The notes under the pieces: generated by a model
The model's input: only the letters and a program-made list of their open reading frames with translations
Told to the model about the DNA's origin: nothing
Databases searched by the model: none
NCBI GenBank assembly: GCA_964602655.1
Contig: CAZRSF010000013.1
Coordinates: 1-64,000, forward strand
Reading direction: 5' to 3'
Length of the DNA stretch: 64,000 nt
Source: Moduliflexus sp964602655
GTDB lineage: Bacteria > Moduliflexota > Moduliflexia > Moduliflexales > Moduliflexaceae
Shown: positions 26,159-33,539 of the stretch, piece after piece
Position numbering within the stretch: position 1 is the stretch's first letter
Layout: every line of letters starts with the position of its first letter
Position numbers and translations under genes: made by a program

Positions 26159-26209
26159 CAGGAGTGCAAAAGCTTGCTTTTGCCGCAAAAGCAAGCTTTT
26201 GCACTCCTG
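26159..26209. repeat. Perfect 23-bp palindromic element
   Basis: Arms 26159-26181 and 26187-26209 are perfect reverse complements around a 5-nt loop. The core is GTGCAAAAGCTTGC. A shortened derivative lies at 29052-29083. It contains a GTG that opens a spurious N-terminal extension of the next gene. Confidence 0.85.
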
Positions 26210-26223
26210 AAATTTTAACAGAG

Positions 26224-27216
26224 ATGATGAAAAATTACGATGTATTCGGCATGTGTAATGCCCTGATCGATATTCAAGCGTTTGTTGACGATACCTTTTT
26301 AGCCAGCATCGGCGTCAACAAGGGAATTATGCACCTGATTGACGAAGAGCGTTCCCGCTCGATTCTCAAGCGGCTCGAACATATTCCGCAGGAAATGCTG
26401 CCGGGCGGCAGCGGCGCGAACAGCATGAGCGCCGTCGCCTTTTTGGGCGGGCATCCGATTTATACCGGAGTGGTGTCGCAAGATCAATATGGTCGCACCT
26501 ATGACGAGAAATTGAGCGCATACGGCGTAAAAACCTTGCTGCGCTGGGTGGACTACGGGTTAACCGGCAGTTCGATTATCCTCACCACACCGGATGCGGA
26601 ACGCACGATGAACACGCATCTCGGCGTTTCGCGGGAATTCGAGATCGCCGATATCGATCTTGATTTGCTCAAGCAATCCCGCATTTTCCATGTCACCGGC
26701 TATATGTGGGACACCGACAAGCAGAAAGCCGCCGCGATTCATGCGATGGAACATGCCAAACGCTGGGGGCTGAAAGTCAGTTTCGATCTCTCCGATCCGT
26801 TTCTGATCGAGCGGAATCGCGGCGAATTTCCGCATATTATCAAGGAATATGTGGACATCGTCTTCGGTAACGCGCAGGAAGTCATGATGCTCACGGACAT
26901 CGAATCGCCATTGGATGCGGGCAAAGAAATTCAAAAAATGAGTGAAATTGTCGCAGTGAAAATCGGCAAAGACGGCTCGTATATCATTTCCGACACGACC
27001 GAGAAAGTGCCGGGATTTCCTGTCAGCGCGGTAGATACGACGGGCGCAGGCGACGTGTATGCCGGGGGCTTTCTGTTCGCGTATTGCCGCAATATGCCGT
27101 TAGCCGAATGTGGACGGATCGGAAATTATATTGCCTCAAAAATCGTCACCGTCAAAGGTTTGGGGTTCCATTTGCTCGATAAAGACAAGATTCGTCAGGA
27201 ATTAGGGCTTTCCTGA
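26224..27216 (+). CDS. PfkB-family sugar/adenosine kinase
   Basis: A ribokinase/PfkB-family kinase of about 330 residues. The GGSGANSMSAVAFLGG substrate loop and the C-terminal signature DTTGAGDVYAGGFL, with catalytic Asp near 277, are present. The closest assigned members are adenosine kinases, which convert adenosine to AMP. The adjacent mtnP gene makes a nucleoside-salvage role plausible, though ribose, fructose or methylthioribose cannot be excluded. ATG 26224 or 26227 is taken as the start, because an upstream GTG at 26164 lies within a palindromic repeat and would add residues derived from it. Confidence 0.85.
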   Translation: MMKNYDVFGMCNALIDIQAFVDDTFLASIGVNKGIMHLIDEERSRSILKRLEHIPQEMLPGGSGANSMSAVAFLGGHPIYTGVVSQDQYGRTYDEKLSAYGVKTLLRWVDYGLTGSSIILTTPDAERTMNTHLGVSREFEIADIDLDLLKQSRIFHVTGYMWDTDKQKAAAIHAMEHAKRWGLKVSFDLSDPFLIERNRGEFPHIIKEYVDIVFGNAQEVMMLTDIESPLDAGKEIQKMSEIVAVKIGKDGSYIISDTTEKVPGFPVSAVDTTGAGDVYAGGFLFAYCRNMPLAECGRIGNYIASKIVTVKGLGFHLLDKDKIRQELGLS

Positions 27217-27226
27217 TATTTTTCTG

Positions 27227-27255
27227 TTGACTCTTTCTCGACGTTCGGGTATAAC
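27227..27255 (+). promoter_or_regulatory. Candidate sigma70 promoter
   Basis: TTGACT, a 17-nt spacer, then TATAAC. It lies after the PfkB kinase gene and upstream of the secreted-protein operon at 27383. Confidence 0.6.
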
Positions 27256-27297
27256 ATGAACAACTGTTGTAATCGAGAAAAGAGGGGAACCTACCAC

Positions 27298-27333
27298 GTG
27301 AAAAATTGCGCTGACTATTTTTCGGAGGAATGA
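27298..27333 (+). CDS. Possible 11-residue leader peptide
   Basis: GTG at 27298 preceded by AGGGG opens an 11-codon frame ending in a TGA that overlaps the ATG of the next mini-frame (ATGA, 27330-27333). Seen directly in the sequence; translation is an inference. Confidence 0.3.
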   Translation: MKNCADYFSEE

Positions 27334-27386
27334 GCGTCCGCAGAGAACGCTTGGCGCGTTGCCTGCGCGGCGCTGAAAATGTATGA
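27330..27386 (+). CDS. Possible 18-residue leader peptide
   Basis: ATG at 27330 opens an Arg-rich 18-codon frame whose TGA overlaps the ATG of the secreted-protein gene (ATGA, 27383-27386). That gene has no Shine-Dalgarno of its own, so coupling through this frame would explain its translation. Confidence 0.35.
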   Translation: MSVRRERLARCLRGAENV

Positions 27387-28126
27387 GGAAATATGTCTTC
27401 TGGCTTGTGCTTATCTGTCTGTGTTTCAGCGTTCATGCGTCCGCTCAAACCACTATTCCCGCCGGGATCATCTTCGAAGCCTTGCCGGGAAGCAACACCA
27501 CCATCGGCGTTCTCAATACCAGCAATGCCGGGCCGCAGTGGTTTCTGCTGAAGGGGGAAGGCAACCAGCATATCGGCTCGATTTCGCCGGGATTCAACAT
27601 TATCACGAATCTGAAATCCTCTGAAAACGGCCAGTATCTTGCGGTCATGTCAATCGGAGAAGGCCATCCGGTGATTGATGTGATTGACGCGAACCAATTA
27701 CTGCTGAAAAAGACCTACCAGGTCGTGCAGCATCTTGACCCGTATCCCGGAACGATTTTGTTGGATGTCTGGAATGGGATGACGCTTCAAGTAAAAAGCG
27801 ATATGCTCCTGACCGAGCGCGATCCGAAAACGGGGCGCGTCCCGTCCGACATGACGCTTTCATGGCAAGAAACGTTTTCGTTGAATGTCGTGACCGGGCA
27901 GATTTCCGGCGTATCCGAAGGCGCGAAAAATCCGGCGGAACATTATACCAAAATCCTAATGGATGCCAACGCCAGCGATGCGGCGAAAGACGTCGCGCTC
28001 GGCAAATTAATGGCACTGCATTCGGAAGAGTTGACAACGCAATATCTGCTCAAAGTGCTGGATCAGGAAAAAGACCCGAAACGGATCAATCGGCTGTTAG
28101 ACCTGCTCAACAAAATACGGGAATAG
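27383..28126 (+). CDS. Secreted protein of unknown function
   Basis: A 247-residue exported protein with a signal peptide (residues 1 to about 22, ending HASAQ). The body has short beta stretches resembling a beta-propeller-like segment (ENGQYLAVMSIGEGHPVIDVIDA). The last 55 residues are helical, with two repeats like HEAT/armadillo (AAKDVALGKLMALHSEELTTQY). No catalytic motif is recognised. There is no good ribosome binding site, and its ATG overlaps the stop of a short upstream frame. The next gene begins immediately after its stop codon, so they form an operon. Confidence 0.75.
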   Translation: MRKYVFWLVLICLCFSVHASAQTTIPAGIIFEALPGSNTTIGVLNTSNAGPQWFLLKGEGNQHIGSISPGFNIITNLKSSENGQYLAVMSIGEGHPVIDVIDANQLLLKKTYQVVQHLDPYPGTILLDVWNGMTLQVKSDMLLTERDPKTGRVPSDMTLSWQETFSLNVVTGQISGVSEGAKNPAEHYTKILMDANASDAAKDVALGKLMALHSEELTTQYLLKVLDQEKDPKRINRLLDLLNKIRE

Positions 28127-29017
28127 ATGCGCCTGCCGGATGACATAGACGCCTATCTTGCTTCGCAGGAAGCGCGATTTTCCGACCTCATCCCACATGC
28201 GGAAAAAATCATTCGCTGGGCTGATTCAGCGCAGAAACAACAGACGCCGCTCGCGGTTGTGTATCTTCATGGATTTTCGGCGTGTCGTCAAGAAACGGCT
28301 CCGCTCTCCGACCTTGTTGCCGGAGAGTTCGGAGCCAATTTGTTTTATACGCGGCTGACAGGACATGGTCAACACGCTTCAGCATTGGGAAAAGCCACCG
28401 CCGCCGACTGGCTCGATGACGCTATCGAGGCGCTGAATATCGGGCAGCGTATCGGCAAAAAAATTCTGATTATTGCGACATCAACCGGTGCAACACTTGC
28501 AACCTGGCTCGCAGCCAATAACCATGCCGACGAGGTGCTGGCATATATCCTGATTTCTCCGAATTTCATGCCCGCTAAATTCGCAGCGCGCTTGCTGACG
28601 ATGCCGTTTGCCCGCTTTTTTGTTCCGCTGCTGTTCGGAAAAACCTGGAAATGGACGCCAGTCAATCAACTTCACAGCCAATATTGGACGCAAGATTATC
28701 CGATGGTTGCAAACATTGCCATGATGCAGCTTGTGCGATTGGCGCGTCGAGCCAATGTTGAAAACATCCACACGCCCGCGCTCTTTTTTCTCTCGCCGAA
28801 TGATAAAATCGTTCGCCCAGCAGCCACGGAAAAGGTATTTGCCCGATTCGGTTCGCGCACCAAACAGAAAATCTACATCACAAACTCGCAAGACCCCCGC
28901 GAACATGTGCTTGCCGGAGACATCTTCTCACCCAACACGACGCAGGACATTGCGAAAAAAATTATTTCATTTATCAAACAATTACAACCCGATTGCAGCA
29001 ACTCACAGGGAGCATAA
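28127..29017 (+). CDS. Alpha/beta-hydrolase (carboxylesterase/lipase-like)
   Basis: A 296-residue alpha/beta-hydrolase-fold enzyme. The oxyanion-side motif VVYLHGFSA is followed by the nucleophile elbow ATSTGA with Ser119, the acid Asp226 in LSPNDKIV, and His260 in REHVLAG, so the triad is complete. It resembles monoglyceride-lipase/carboxylesterase relatives acting on acyl esters, but the substrate is unknown. No signal peptide is seen, so it is probably cytoplasmic. The ATG directly abuts the previous stop (TAGATG), implying translational coupling with the secreted protein. Confidence 0.85.
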   Translation: MRLPDDIDAYLASQEARFSDLIPHAEKIIRWADSAQKQQTPLAVVYLHGFSACRQETAPLSDLVAGEFGANLFYTRLTGHGQHASALGKATAADWLDDAIEALNIGQRIGKKILIIATSTGATLATWLAANNHADEVLAYILISPNFMPAKFAARLLTMPFARFFVPLLFGKTWKWTPVNQLHSQYWTQDYPMVANIAMMQLVRLARRANVENIHTPALFFLSPNDKIVRPAATEKVFARFGSRTKQKIYITNSQDPREHVLAGDIFSPNTTQDIAKKIISFIKQLQPDCSNSQGA

Positions 29018-29051
29018 TAAATCTGCGTTGATATTTGTTCTACGCTATGTT

Positions 29052-29083
29052 AGAAGTGCAAAAGCTTGCTGTTGCACTCCTGA
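29052..29083. repeat. Shortened palindromic element
   Basis: Same ends as the element at 26159-26209 (AGTGCAAAAGCTTGCT and TTGCACTCCTGA) but missing the central part. It probably arose by internal deletion. Confidence 0.7.
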
Positions 29084-29118
29084 TAAACATTCTCAACTCA
29101 GATTTATTGTGAAAAATT

Positions 29119-30279
29119 ATGCCCGTTTCAACCAAAGCGCAGGACATTCCGCCGTTTATCGTGATGGATGTGCTGGAACGCGCCCAGCAGATCGAACGCG
29201 ATCCCCAGAAACACGTCATTCATTTAGAAATCGGCGAGCCGGATTTCGATACGCCCGATTGCGTCATCGAAGCAGGCGTCAAGGCGATGCGCGACGCCAA
29301 GACGCATTATACCCACAGCCTCGGTTTACTGGAACTGCGCGAAGCGATTGTCGAGCATTACGCCGCTGAATACGGCGTTGCCATTTCGCCGGAGCAGATT
29401 CTCGTCGCATCCGGCACGTCTCCGGCGATGCTGCTGCTCTTCGCGGCGCTGCTGAACGCGGGCGACGAAATCATCCTGTCGAATCCGAGTTACGCCTGTT
29501 ATCCGAACTTCATCAAGCTGATGAATGGCGTTCCCGCGTATGTAGATGTCTATGAAGAAGACGGCTTTCAATACACTGTCGAAGGGATTCGAAAAAAGCT
29601 CTCTGAACGCGCAAAAGGGATATTGATCAATTCGCCCTCCAATCCGACCGGCAACCTGCTGTCGCCGGACGTGATGCGCCGGATCGCCGAACTGCCGCCG
29701 TACATCATCTCGGACGAGATTTATCATGGCCTCGTGTATGAAGGCCGGGCGCATTCGATGTTGGAATTCACCGACCGCGCCTTCGTGCTGAACGGCTTTT
29801 CCAAGCTGTACGCCATGACCGGCTGGCGGCTCGGCTACATGATCGCGCCGAAAGAATTTGTCAGGCCGCTGCAAAAATTGCAGCAAAATCTCTTTATCTG
29901 CGCCAACAGTTTCGTGCAATGGGGCGGCATCGCCGCGCTCAGAGAAGCAAAAGCCGAGACTAAACGTATGAGGGCGATTTATAATGAACGCCGCACGTAC
30001 CTGATTCCGCGCCTGCGCGAAATCGGCTTCGGCGTCGCGGTCGAGCCGACCGGCGCGTTTTACGTCTTCGCCAATGCGAAGAAATTCGGCGCGGACAGCT
30101 ACAAACTCGCGTTCGACATTCTTGAACATGCGGGCGTTGCCGTCACGCCCGGCATTGATTTCGGCAGCAACGGCGAAGGCTACATCCGATTTTCGTATGC
30201 CAATTCGCTGGAAAATATTGCGGAAGGACTGCGTCGGATCGACCGCTACCTCAATCATGGCGAGGCGTTTTTCTCTTGA
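29119..30279 (+). CDS. PLP-dependent class I/II aminotransferase
   Basis: A 386-residue fold-type I aminotransferase of the aspartate/aromatic aminotransferase group. Motifs are HLEIGEPDFDTP at the N-terminus, YTHSLGLLELREAI, SNPSYACYPN, INSPSNPTGN, SDEIYHGLVYEG, and the PLP-lysine motif NGFSKLYAMTGWRLGYM with Lys229. Substrate (aspartate, alanine or aromatic) is not decided by these motifs. It is an isolated gene; a shortened palindrome and a poor ribosome binding site precede it. A PIN-domain fragment begins 2 nt after its stop. Confidence 0.9.
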   Translation: MPVSTKAQDIPPFIVMDVLERAQQIERDPQKHVIHLEIGEPDFDTPDCVIEAGVKAMRDAKTHYTHSLGLLELREAIVEHYAAEYGVAISPEQILVASGTSPAMLLLFAALLNAGDEIILSNPSYACYPNFIKLMNGVPAYVDVYEEDGFQYTVEGIRKKLSERAKGILINSPSNPTGNLLSPDVMRRIAELPPYIISDEIYHGLVYEGRAHSMLEFTDRAFVLNGFSKLYAMTGWRLGYMIAPKEFVRPLQKLQQNLFICANSFVQWGGIAALREAKAETKRMRAIYNERRTYLIPRLREIGFGVAVEPTGAFYVFANAKKFGADSYKLAFDILEHAGVAVTPGIDFGSNGEGYIRFSYANSLENIAEGLRRIDRYLNHGEAFFS

Positions 30280-30280
30280 C

Positions 30281-30532
30281 ATGCGCAGCGTTGACGCCAA
30301 TATCGTGTTACGCTATATCCTGAACGATCATCCGCAATTATCGCAACAGGCGGCTGAGATTCTTGAACGACAAATGGTCATTGTGCCAATGGAAGTCGTT
30401 TGCGAAGTTGTCTTCGTGTTGCAAAAAGTGTATCGCGTCAGCCGCGACGAGCTTCGCAAAAAACTTTGCGATCTTCTGGACGAATCATTGTTCTCTGTCG
30501 AAAAGCCAGATGTTCTCCGGCAAGCGTTATAG
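30281..30532 (+). pseudogene. Truncated VapC-like PIN domain
   Basis: The reading frame starts MRSVDANIVLRYILND, typical of PIN-domain RNases (VapC). It keeps the first acidic residue (Asp5) and a Glu in MEVVCEVV. An in-frame TAG stops it after 83 codons, before the third and fourth acidic positions. The same frame continues for about 20 sense codons after the stop, so the gene is probably broken. No cognate antitoxin precedes it. Confidence 0.65.
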
Positions 30533-30595
30533 GCGTACGCCACAAGTTCGCTTGACACGGAAATATCTACAACGTCAGCCAAAACATGATGAGTC

Positions 30596-30626
30596 GCCGT
30601 CAGACACCTTCAAAGTGTCTGACGGC
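30596..30626. repeat. Dispersed GTCAGACAC hairpin, copy 2
   Basis: Perfect 12-bp arms 30596-30607/30615-30626 with loop CTTCAAA. It ends just before the AAAGGAAGG ribosome binding site of the antitoxin-like gene. Confidence 0.8.
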
Positions 30627-30649
30627 TTGAAAACGAAAGGAAGGAAAAT

Positions 30650-30868
30650 ATGACAATGGTACGCGAAATAGTCATACCCCACGCCCGCGAATACGTGGTA
30701 CGCATTCCGAGCGAATATCTCAACCGGCAGGTCGAAATTTTAGTGCTGCCCTTCGATGAACGACCGGCAACATCGCCGGAACACCGGACGCTCGAATTGA
30801 CGACGTTTCGCTGCGGCGGGACGCATCGAGAATTTTCGAGGGGGGACGCGTATCGTGAAACCCTCTAA
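30650..30868 (+). CDS. Antitoxin-like protein
   Basis: A 72-residue protein with a beta-rich N-terminus (REIVIPHAREYVVRIPSEYLNRQVEILVLPFDE), of the type found in small antitoxins paired with PIN toxins (putative addiction-module components). Its 3' end overlaps the beginning of a PIN-type toxin remnant at 30855, the usual antitoxin-toxin arrangement. GGAAGG precedes the ATG. The toxin partner is broken, so this may be an orphan antitoxin. Confidence 0.55.
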   Translation: MTMVREIVIPHAREYVVRIPSEYLNRQVEILVLPFDERPATSPEHRTLELTTFRCGGTHREFSRGDAYRETL

Positions 30869-30896
30869 AATTTTTCTGGATACGAACGGCTCTTGA
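30855..30896 (+). pseudogene. PIN toxin remnant (13 codons)
   Basis: GTG at 30855 opens a frame with KIFLDTNGS, the characteristic start of PIN toxins (KIFLDTN), stopped at once by TGA. The rest of the toxin is absent. Confidence 0.55.
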
Positions 30897-30944
30897 CGCG
30901 ATACAAGATATATAACAATTTTTGGAGGATCGGAGAAAAAGAAC

Positions 30945-31057
30945 ATGACGACACCGGCAAAAACCGCCACCTACGCCCAATGTGAGTATTACGGCTTTTG
31001 ACATACGCCCAAGGCTTACGCCAAAACGAAGATGAAGTGAGGCAGTTAACGAAATAA
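30945..31057 (+). pseudogene. Decayed small gene, first copy
   Basis: GGAGG then ATG at 30945 opens 18 codons (MTTPAKTATYAQ start). A shifted frame downstream encodes TYAQGLRQNEDEVRQLTK and stops at 31055-31057. The tail EDEVRQLTK recurs at 31608-31634, so both are remnants of one family. Confidence 0.5.
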
Positions 31058-31069
31058 GAAGGAGGTCGA

Positions 31070-31297
31070 ATGTTTTATACAATCAAAGCCATGATTTATC
31101 AGGGTGAAGAATCCGGGTTTGTCGCTGAATGCGTCGAATTGCCAGTCATCACGCAGGGCGCGACGCTGGACGACGTCATCCGTAATTTGCGCGAGGCGCT
31201 TGCGCTCCATTTGGAAGGGGAAAATTTGCAAGATTTAGGGTTTGTCGCCCGTCCGCCCATTTCAGTCAATTTCGAGATGGAGCCGATTTATGCCTAA
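31070..31297 (+). CDS. hicB: HicB-family antitoxin
   Basis: A 75-residue protein with the partial RNase H-like fold of HicB antitoxins. Characteristic features are YTIKAMIYQGEESGFVAECVELPVITQGATLDDVIRNLREAL and a C-terminal acidic segment. AAGGAGG lies 5 nt upstream of the ATG. It binds and blocks the HicA RNase encoded by the overlapping next gene and usually represses its own operon. The antitoxin gene comes first here, the reverse of the classical hicAB order. The DNA-binding domain of longer HicB proteins is absent. Confidence 0.85.
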   Translation: MFYTIKAMIYQGEESGFVAECVELPVITQGATLDDVIRNLREALALHLEGENLQDLGFVARPPISVNFEMEPIYA

Positions 31298-31535
31298 GCT
31301 CAAGCGATTAAGCGGGAAAGACGTGATCGCGATCCTGAAACGCTTTCATTTTGTGGTCGAATCGCAAAAAGGAAGCCATGTGAAATTGGGGCGGCTGCTG
31401 TCATCAGGGGAGCATCAGACGCTCACGATTCCGAATCATGCGGAATTGGATACAGGAACATGCCGGGCAATTTTGCGTCAGGCCAGCCGCTATATTCCGT
31501 ATGAAGAAATCGCGCCGTATTTTTTTAGCCTTTAA
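31290..31535 (+). CDS. hicA: HicA-family mRNA interferase toxin
   Basis: An 81-residue HicA/YcfA-type toxin with a double-stranded RNA-binding-like fold that cleaves mRNA. The core motif is LSGKDVIAILKRFHFVVESQKGSHVKL, with the catalytic His in GSHVK, followed by LTIPNHAELDTGTCRAILRQAS. It is slightly longer than typical 60-80-residue HicA. The ATG at 31290 overlaps the hicB stop by 8 nt, implying coupled translation. All key residues look intact. Confidence 0.88.
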   Translation: MPKLKRLSGKDVIAILKRFHFVVESQKGSHVKLGRLLSSGEHQTLTIPNHAELDTGTCRAILRQASRYIPYEEIAPYFFSL

Positions 31536-31544
31536 GCCAATAAA

Positions 31545-31634
31545 GTCAGCGGTTTTACGGCAGGCTTCAAGAAATCGGAAGACGAATATTTCCGCCTGCA
31601 AAGCGAGGATGAAGTCAGGCAGTTGACAAAGTAA
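31545..31634 (+). pseudogene. Decayed small gene, second copy
   Basis: Open frame without a start codon encoding SEDEYFRLQSEDEVRQLTK and a stop at 31632-31634. It shares its tail with the remnant at 31025-31057. Confidence 0.45.
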
Positions 31635-31645
31635 ATGCTCAAAGG

Positions 31646-31672
31646 TGTCAGATACCTTGAAGGTGTCTGACA
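31646..31672. repeat. Dispersed GTCAGACAC hairpin, copy 3
   Basis: Thirteen-bp arms 31646-31658/31660-31672 with one G-U type mismatch. It lies 4-5 nt before the GGAGG ribosome binding site of the 40-residue membrane gene. Confidence 0.75.
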
Positions 31673-31692
31673 ACTTGCGGAGGATGAAACCA

Positions 31693-31815
31693 ATGGAATT
31701 CGTGATTGAAGGTATCTTAACGCTGACGCTCGTGATTTATATCGCGTCGCCGCTATTGATGCGGGATCGCTGGCAGACGCTTACGGAACAGAACGAGGAA
31801 TCTCATGAAATGTAG
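31693..31815 (+). CDS. Small membrane protein (40 aa) ahead of ccm genes
   Basis: ATG at 31693 with GGAGG about 9 nt upstream; 40 codons. One transmembrane helix (VIEGILTLTLVIYIASPLL) is followed by a basic-to-acidic tail ending HEM. The next gene starts at 31805, inside its 3' end, so the two are coupled. Function unknown; context suggests cytochrome c maturation. A second ATG lies at 31684 inside the same frame. Confidence 0.6.
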   Translation: MEFVIEGILTLTLVIYIASPLLMRDRWQTLTEQNEESHEM

Positions 31816-32179
31816 AATCAGCATGACGTTGCTTTTGCTGCTTTTGAGCGCAGTCGCGGGATTCGCGCAGATCGCCGACACTTCTTCGCCGCCATCGGAA
31901 TCAACGGTGACGTTCGAGAACTGGAAACTGCCGGAAGAATACGAACAAGAACTCCTGATCTGGTTCGCCATGCTCGCGCTCGCCTTATTGTTCGCCACCG
32001 GCCTGTACCTCGCGCGGCAGCGGCAATTCTCGCCGGAAGCCGCCGCGCAGTTGCTCGGTCAGTTGCAACCGGAACGCGAACGTCTTGCGCAAGAAGCCGC
32101 GCAGCGCGAACAGGCGGCAACACAACTCAAGGAATTGACTCGATTGTGCAATCGCCTGTCATCGAACTCGACCAGATAA
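31805..32179 (+). CDS. Exported single-helix membrane protein ahead of ccmA
   Basis: A 124-residue protein. A signal-like hydrophobic start (MTLLLLLLSAVAGFAQ) is followed by a short periplasmic part. A transmembrane helix (LIWFAMLALALLFATGLYLA) then leads to a charged helix predicted to be a coiled coil. Its end overlaps the ccmA start by 34 nt. I do not recognise the family. Position makes it a candidate accessory part of the Ccm system. Confidence 0.65.
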   Translation: MKCRISMTLLLLLLSAVAGFAQIADTSSPPSESTVTFENWKLPEEYEQELLIWFAMLALALLFATGLYLARQRQFSPEAAAQLLGQLQPERERLAQEAAQREQAATQLKELTRLCNRLSSNSTR

Positions 32180-32862
32180 GCAAGCGTTACGGCAAACTCG
32201 ACGCGTTATGGAATGTGAGTTTTTCCATTCCATCAGGGAGTTTTCTGACGATTTTCGGGCCGAACGGGTCGGGCAAAACCACGCTGATTCGCATTCTCGC
32301 CACGCTGCTTCGCCCGACCTCCGGGACGGCGCGGATTGTGGGGCACGATCCAGTTCAGCAGAGCGGCGACGTTCGAAAAAGCATCGGCGTCGTGTTGCAC
32401 CAATCGCTGTTGTACGATACGCTGACGGCGCGGGAAAATCTGTCATTTTACGGCAAGATGTTCGGCGTCTCCGCCTTGAACGAGCGCATTGACCATCTGC
32501 TGGACGCCGTCGGATTGACCGCCCGCGCCGATGACATCGTCCGAACGTTTTCGCGCGGGATGCAGCAACGGATTGCGATTGCCCGCGCCTTATTGCACGA
32601 CCCGCAGCTTTTGCTGCTGGACGAGGCGTTTTCTGGTTTGGACGCGCACGCCGTCACAACATTGCGCCGACTTTTACAACAATTTCACCGGGAAGGCCGA
32701 GCTATCGCGCTGACCACGCATCATTATCAATTGGGGATCGAGCTTGCGACTCATGCCGCGCTGTTAGTGAACGGCGGTTTGCGTTATTTCGGCGATCCCG
32801 GCGGCATGGCGGCAGTCATCGCCGCGACGAACGCTCTGACGCATCAGGACGCCGCGCCATGA
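32146..32862 (+). CDS. ccmA: Cytochrome c maturation ABC ATPase CcmA
   Basis: A 238-residue ABC ATPase of the haem-release complex CcmABCD, which frees holo-CcmE for haem delivery in the periplasm. Walker A is GPNGSGKTT (38-46), the signature is FSRGMQQR (135-142), Walker B is LLLLDE (155-160), and the switch His is in TTHH. Homology and the following ccmB/ccmC genes make it CcmA. The GTG start lies inside the preceding gene. It overlaps ccmB by 4 nt. It is longer than E. coli CcmA (207 residues). Confidence 0.92.
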   Translation: MQSPVIELDQISKRYGKLDALWNVSFSIPSGSFLTIFGPNGSGKTTLIRILATLLRPTSGTARIVGHDPVQQSGDVRKSIGVVLHQSLLYDTLTARENLSFYGKMFGVSALNERIDHLLDAVGLTARADDIVRTFSRGMQQRIAIARALLHDPQLLLLDEAFSGLDAHAVTTLRRLLQQFHREGRAIALTTHHYQLGIELATHAALLVNGGLRYFGDPGGMAAVIAATNALTHQDAAP

Positions 32863-33533
32863 ATATCTCCTCGATTGCAGCCATCTTCTTGAAAGACCTG
32901 ATGACGGAAAAACGCGCGAAAGAACTGTTTCCGCAGATGCTCGCGTTTGCCGTCTTGATTCTCGTCATCTTTCAGATCACGCTGCAAATCGGAGTGCCTG
33001 TTCAGGACGTGCTGCCCGGCATTTTATGGGTCGCGCTCACCTTCGCGGGGATGTTGGGGCTGAATCATTCGTTGACCGTCGAACGCGAAAATGAATGCTT
33101 TTCGGGGCTGCGGCTCTGCCCGGTCTCTCGCAGCGCGATTTTTCTCGGCAAGATGGCGGGCAACTGGTTTTTTCTGCTGCTGATGGCCGCCGTTGTCTTT
33201 CCCGTGATTGTGATATTATTTAACTTGACGCCGGGATGGTATTTCGTTCTCTTGGGCGTCGTTGTCGTGTTAGGTTCGTTCGGATTCGCCGGGATCGGCA
33301 CCTTGTTCGCGATGATGTCCGCGCAAACGCGCATCCGCGAGGTGTTGCTGCCGATGCTCGTGTTTCCCGTGCTCATTCCGCTGCTGATTGCGGCAGTCAA
33401 CACGACGGCGAAAATTCTTGCGCAGGTTCCCATACAGGAATTGTGGTTCGGATTGAAGTTTCTTGCGGTATTCGACGCGGTGTTTGTGGGAATCGCGCTG
33501 CTCGCCGCAGAATTTGTCATTGAAAGCGAGTGA
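32859..33533 (+). CDS. ccmB: Haem exporter permease CcmB
   Basis: A 224-residue integral membrane protein with six hydrophobic helices, the permease of the CcmA ATPase. Family features are FLKDLMTEKRAKELFPQML near the N-terminus and LGLNHSLTVERENECFSGLRLCPVSRSAIFLGK in the cytoplasmic loop. It is co-transcribed with ccmA (4-nt overlap) and ccmC (6-nt gap). Confidence 0.93.
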   Translation: MNISSIAAIFLKDLMTEKRAKELFPQMLAFAVLILVIFQITLQIGVPVQDVLPGILWVALTFAGMLGLNHSLTVERENECFSGLRLCPVSRSAIFLGKMAGNWFFLLLMAAVVFPVIVILFNLTPGWYFVLLGVVVVLGSFGFAGIGTLFAMMSAQTRIREVLLPMLVFPVLIPLLIAAVNTTAKILAQVPIQELWFGLKFLAVFDAVFVGIALLAAEFVIESE

Positions 33534-33539
33534 GAAACG

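Noticed and set aside
26164..26223. N-terminal extension of the PfkB kinase from GTG 26164
   Set aside because: The extra residues come from a perfect palindromic repeat and are not part of the kinase family.
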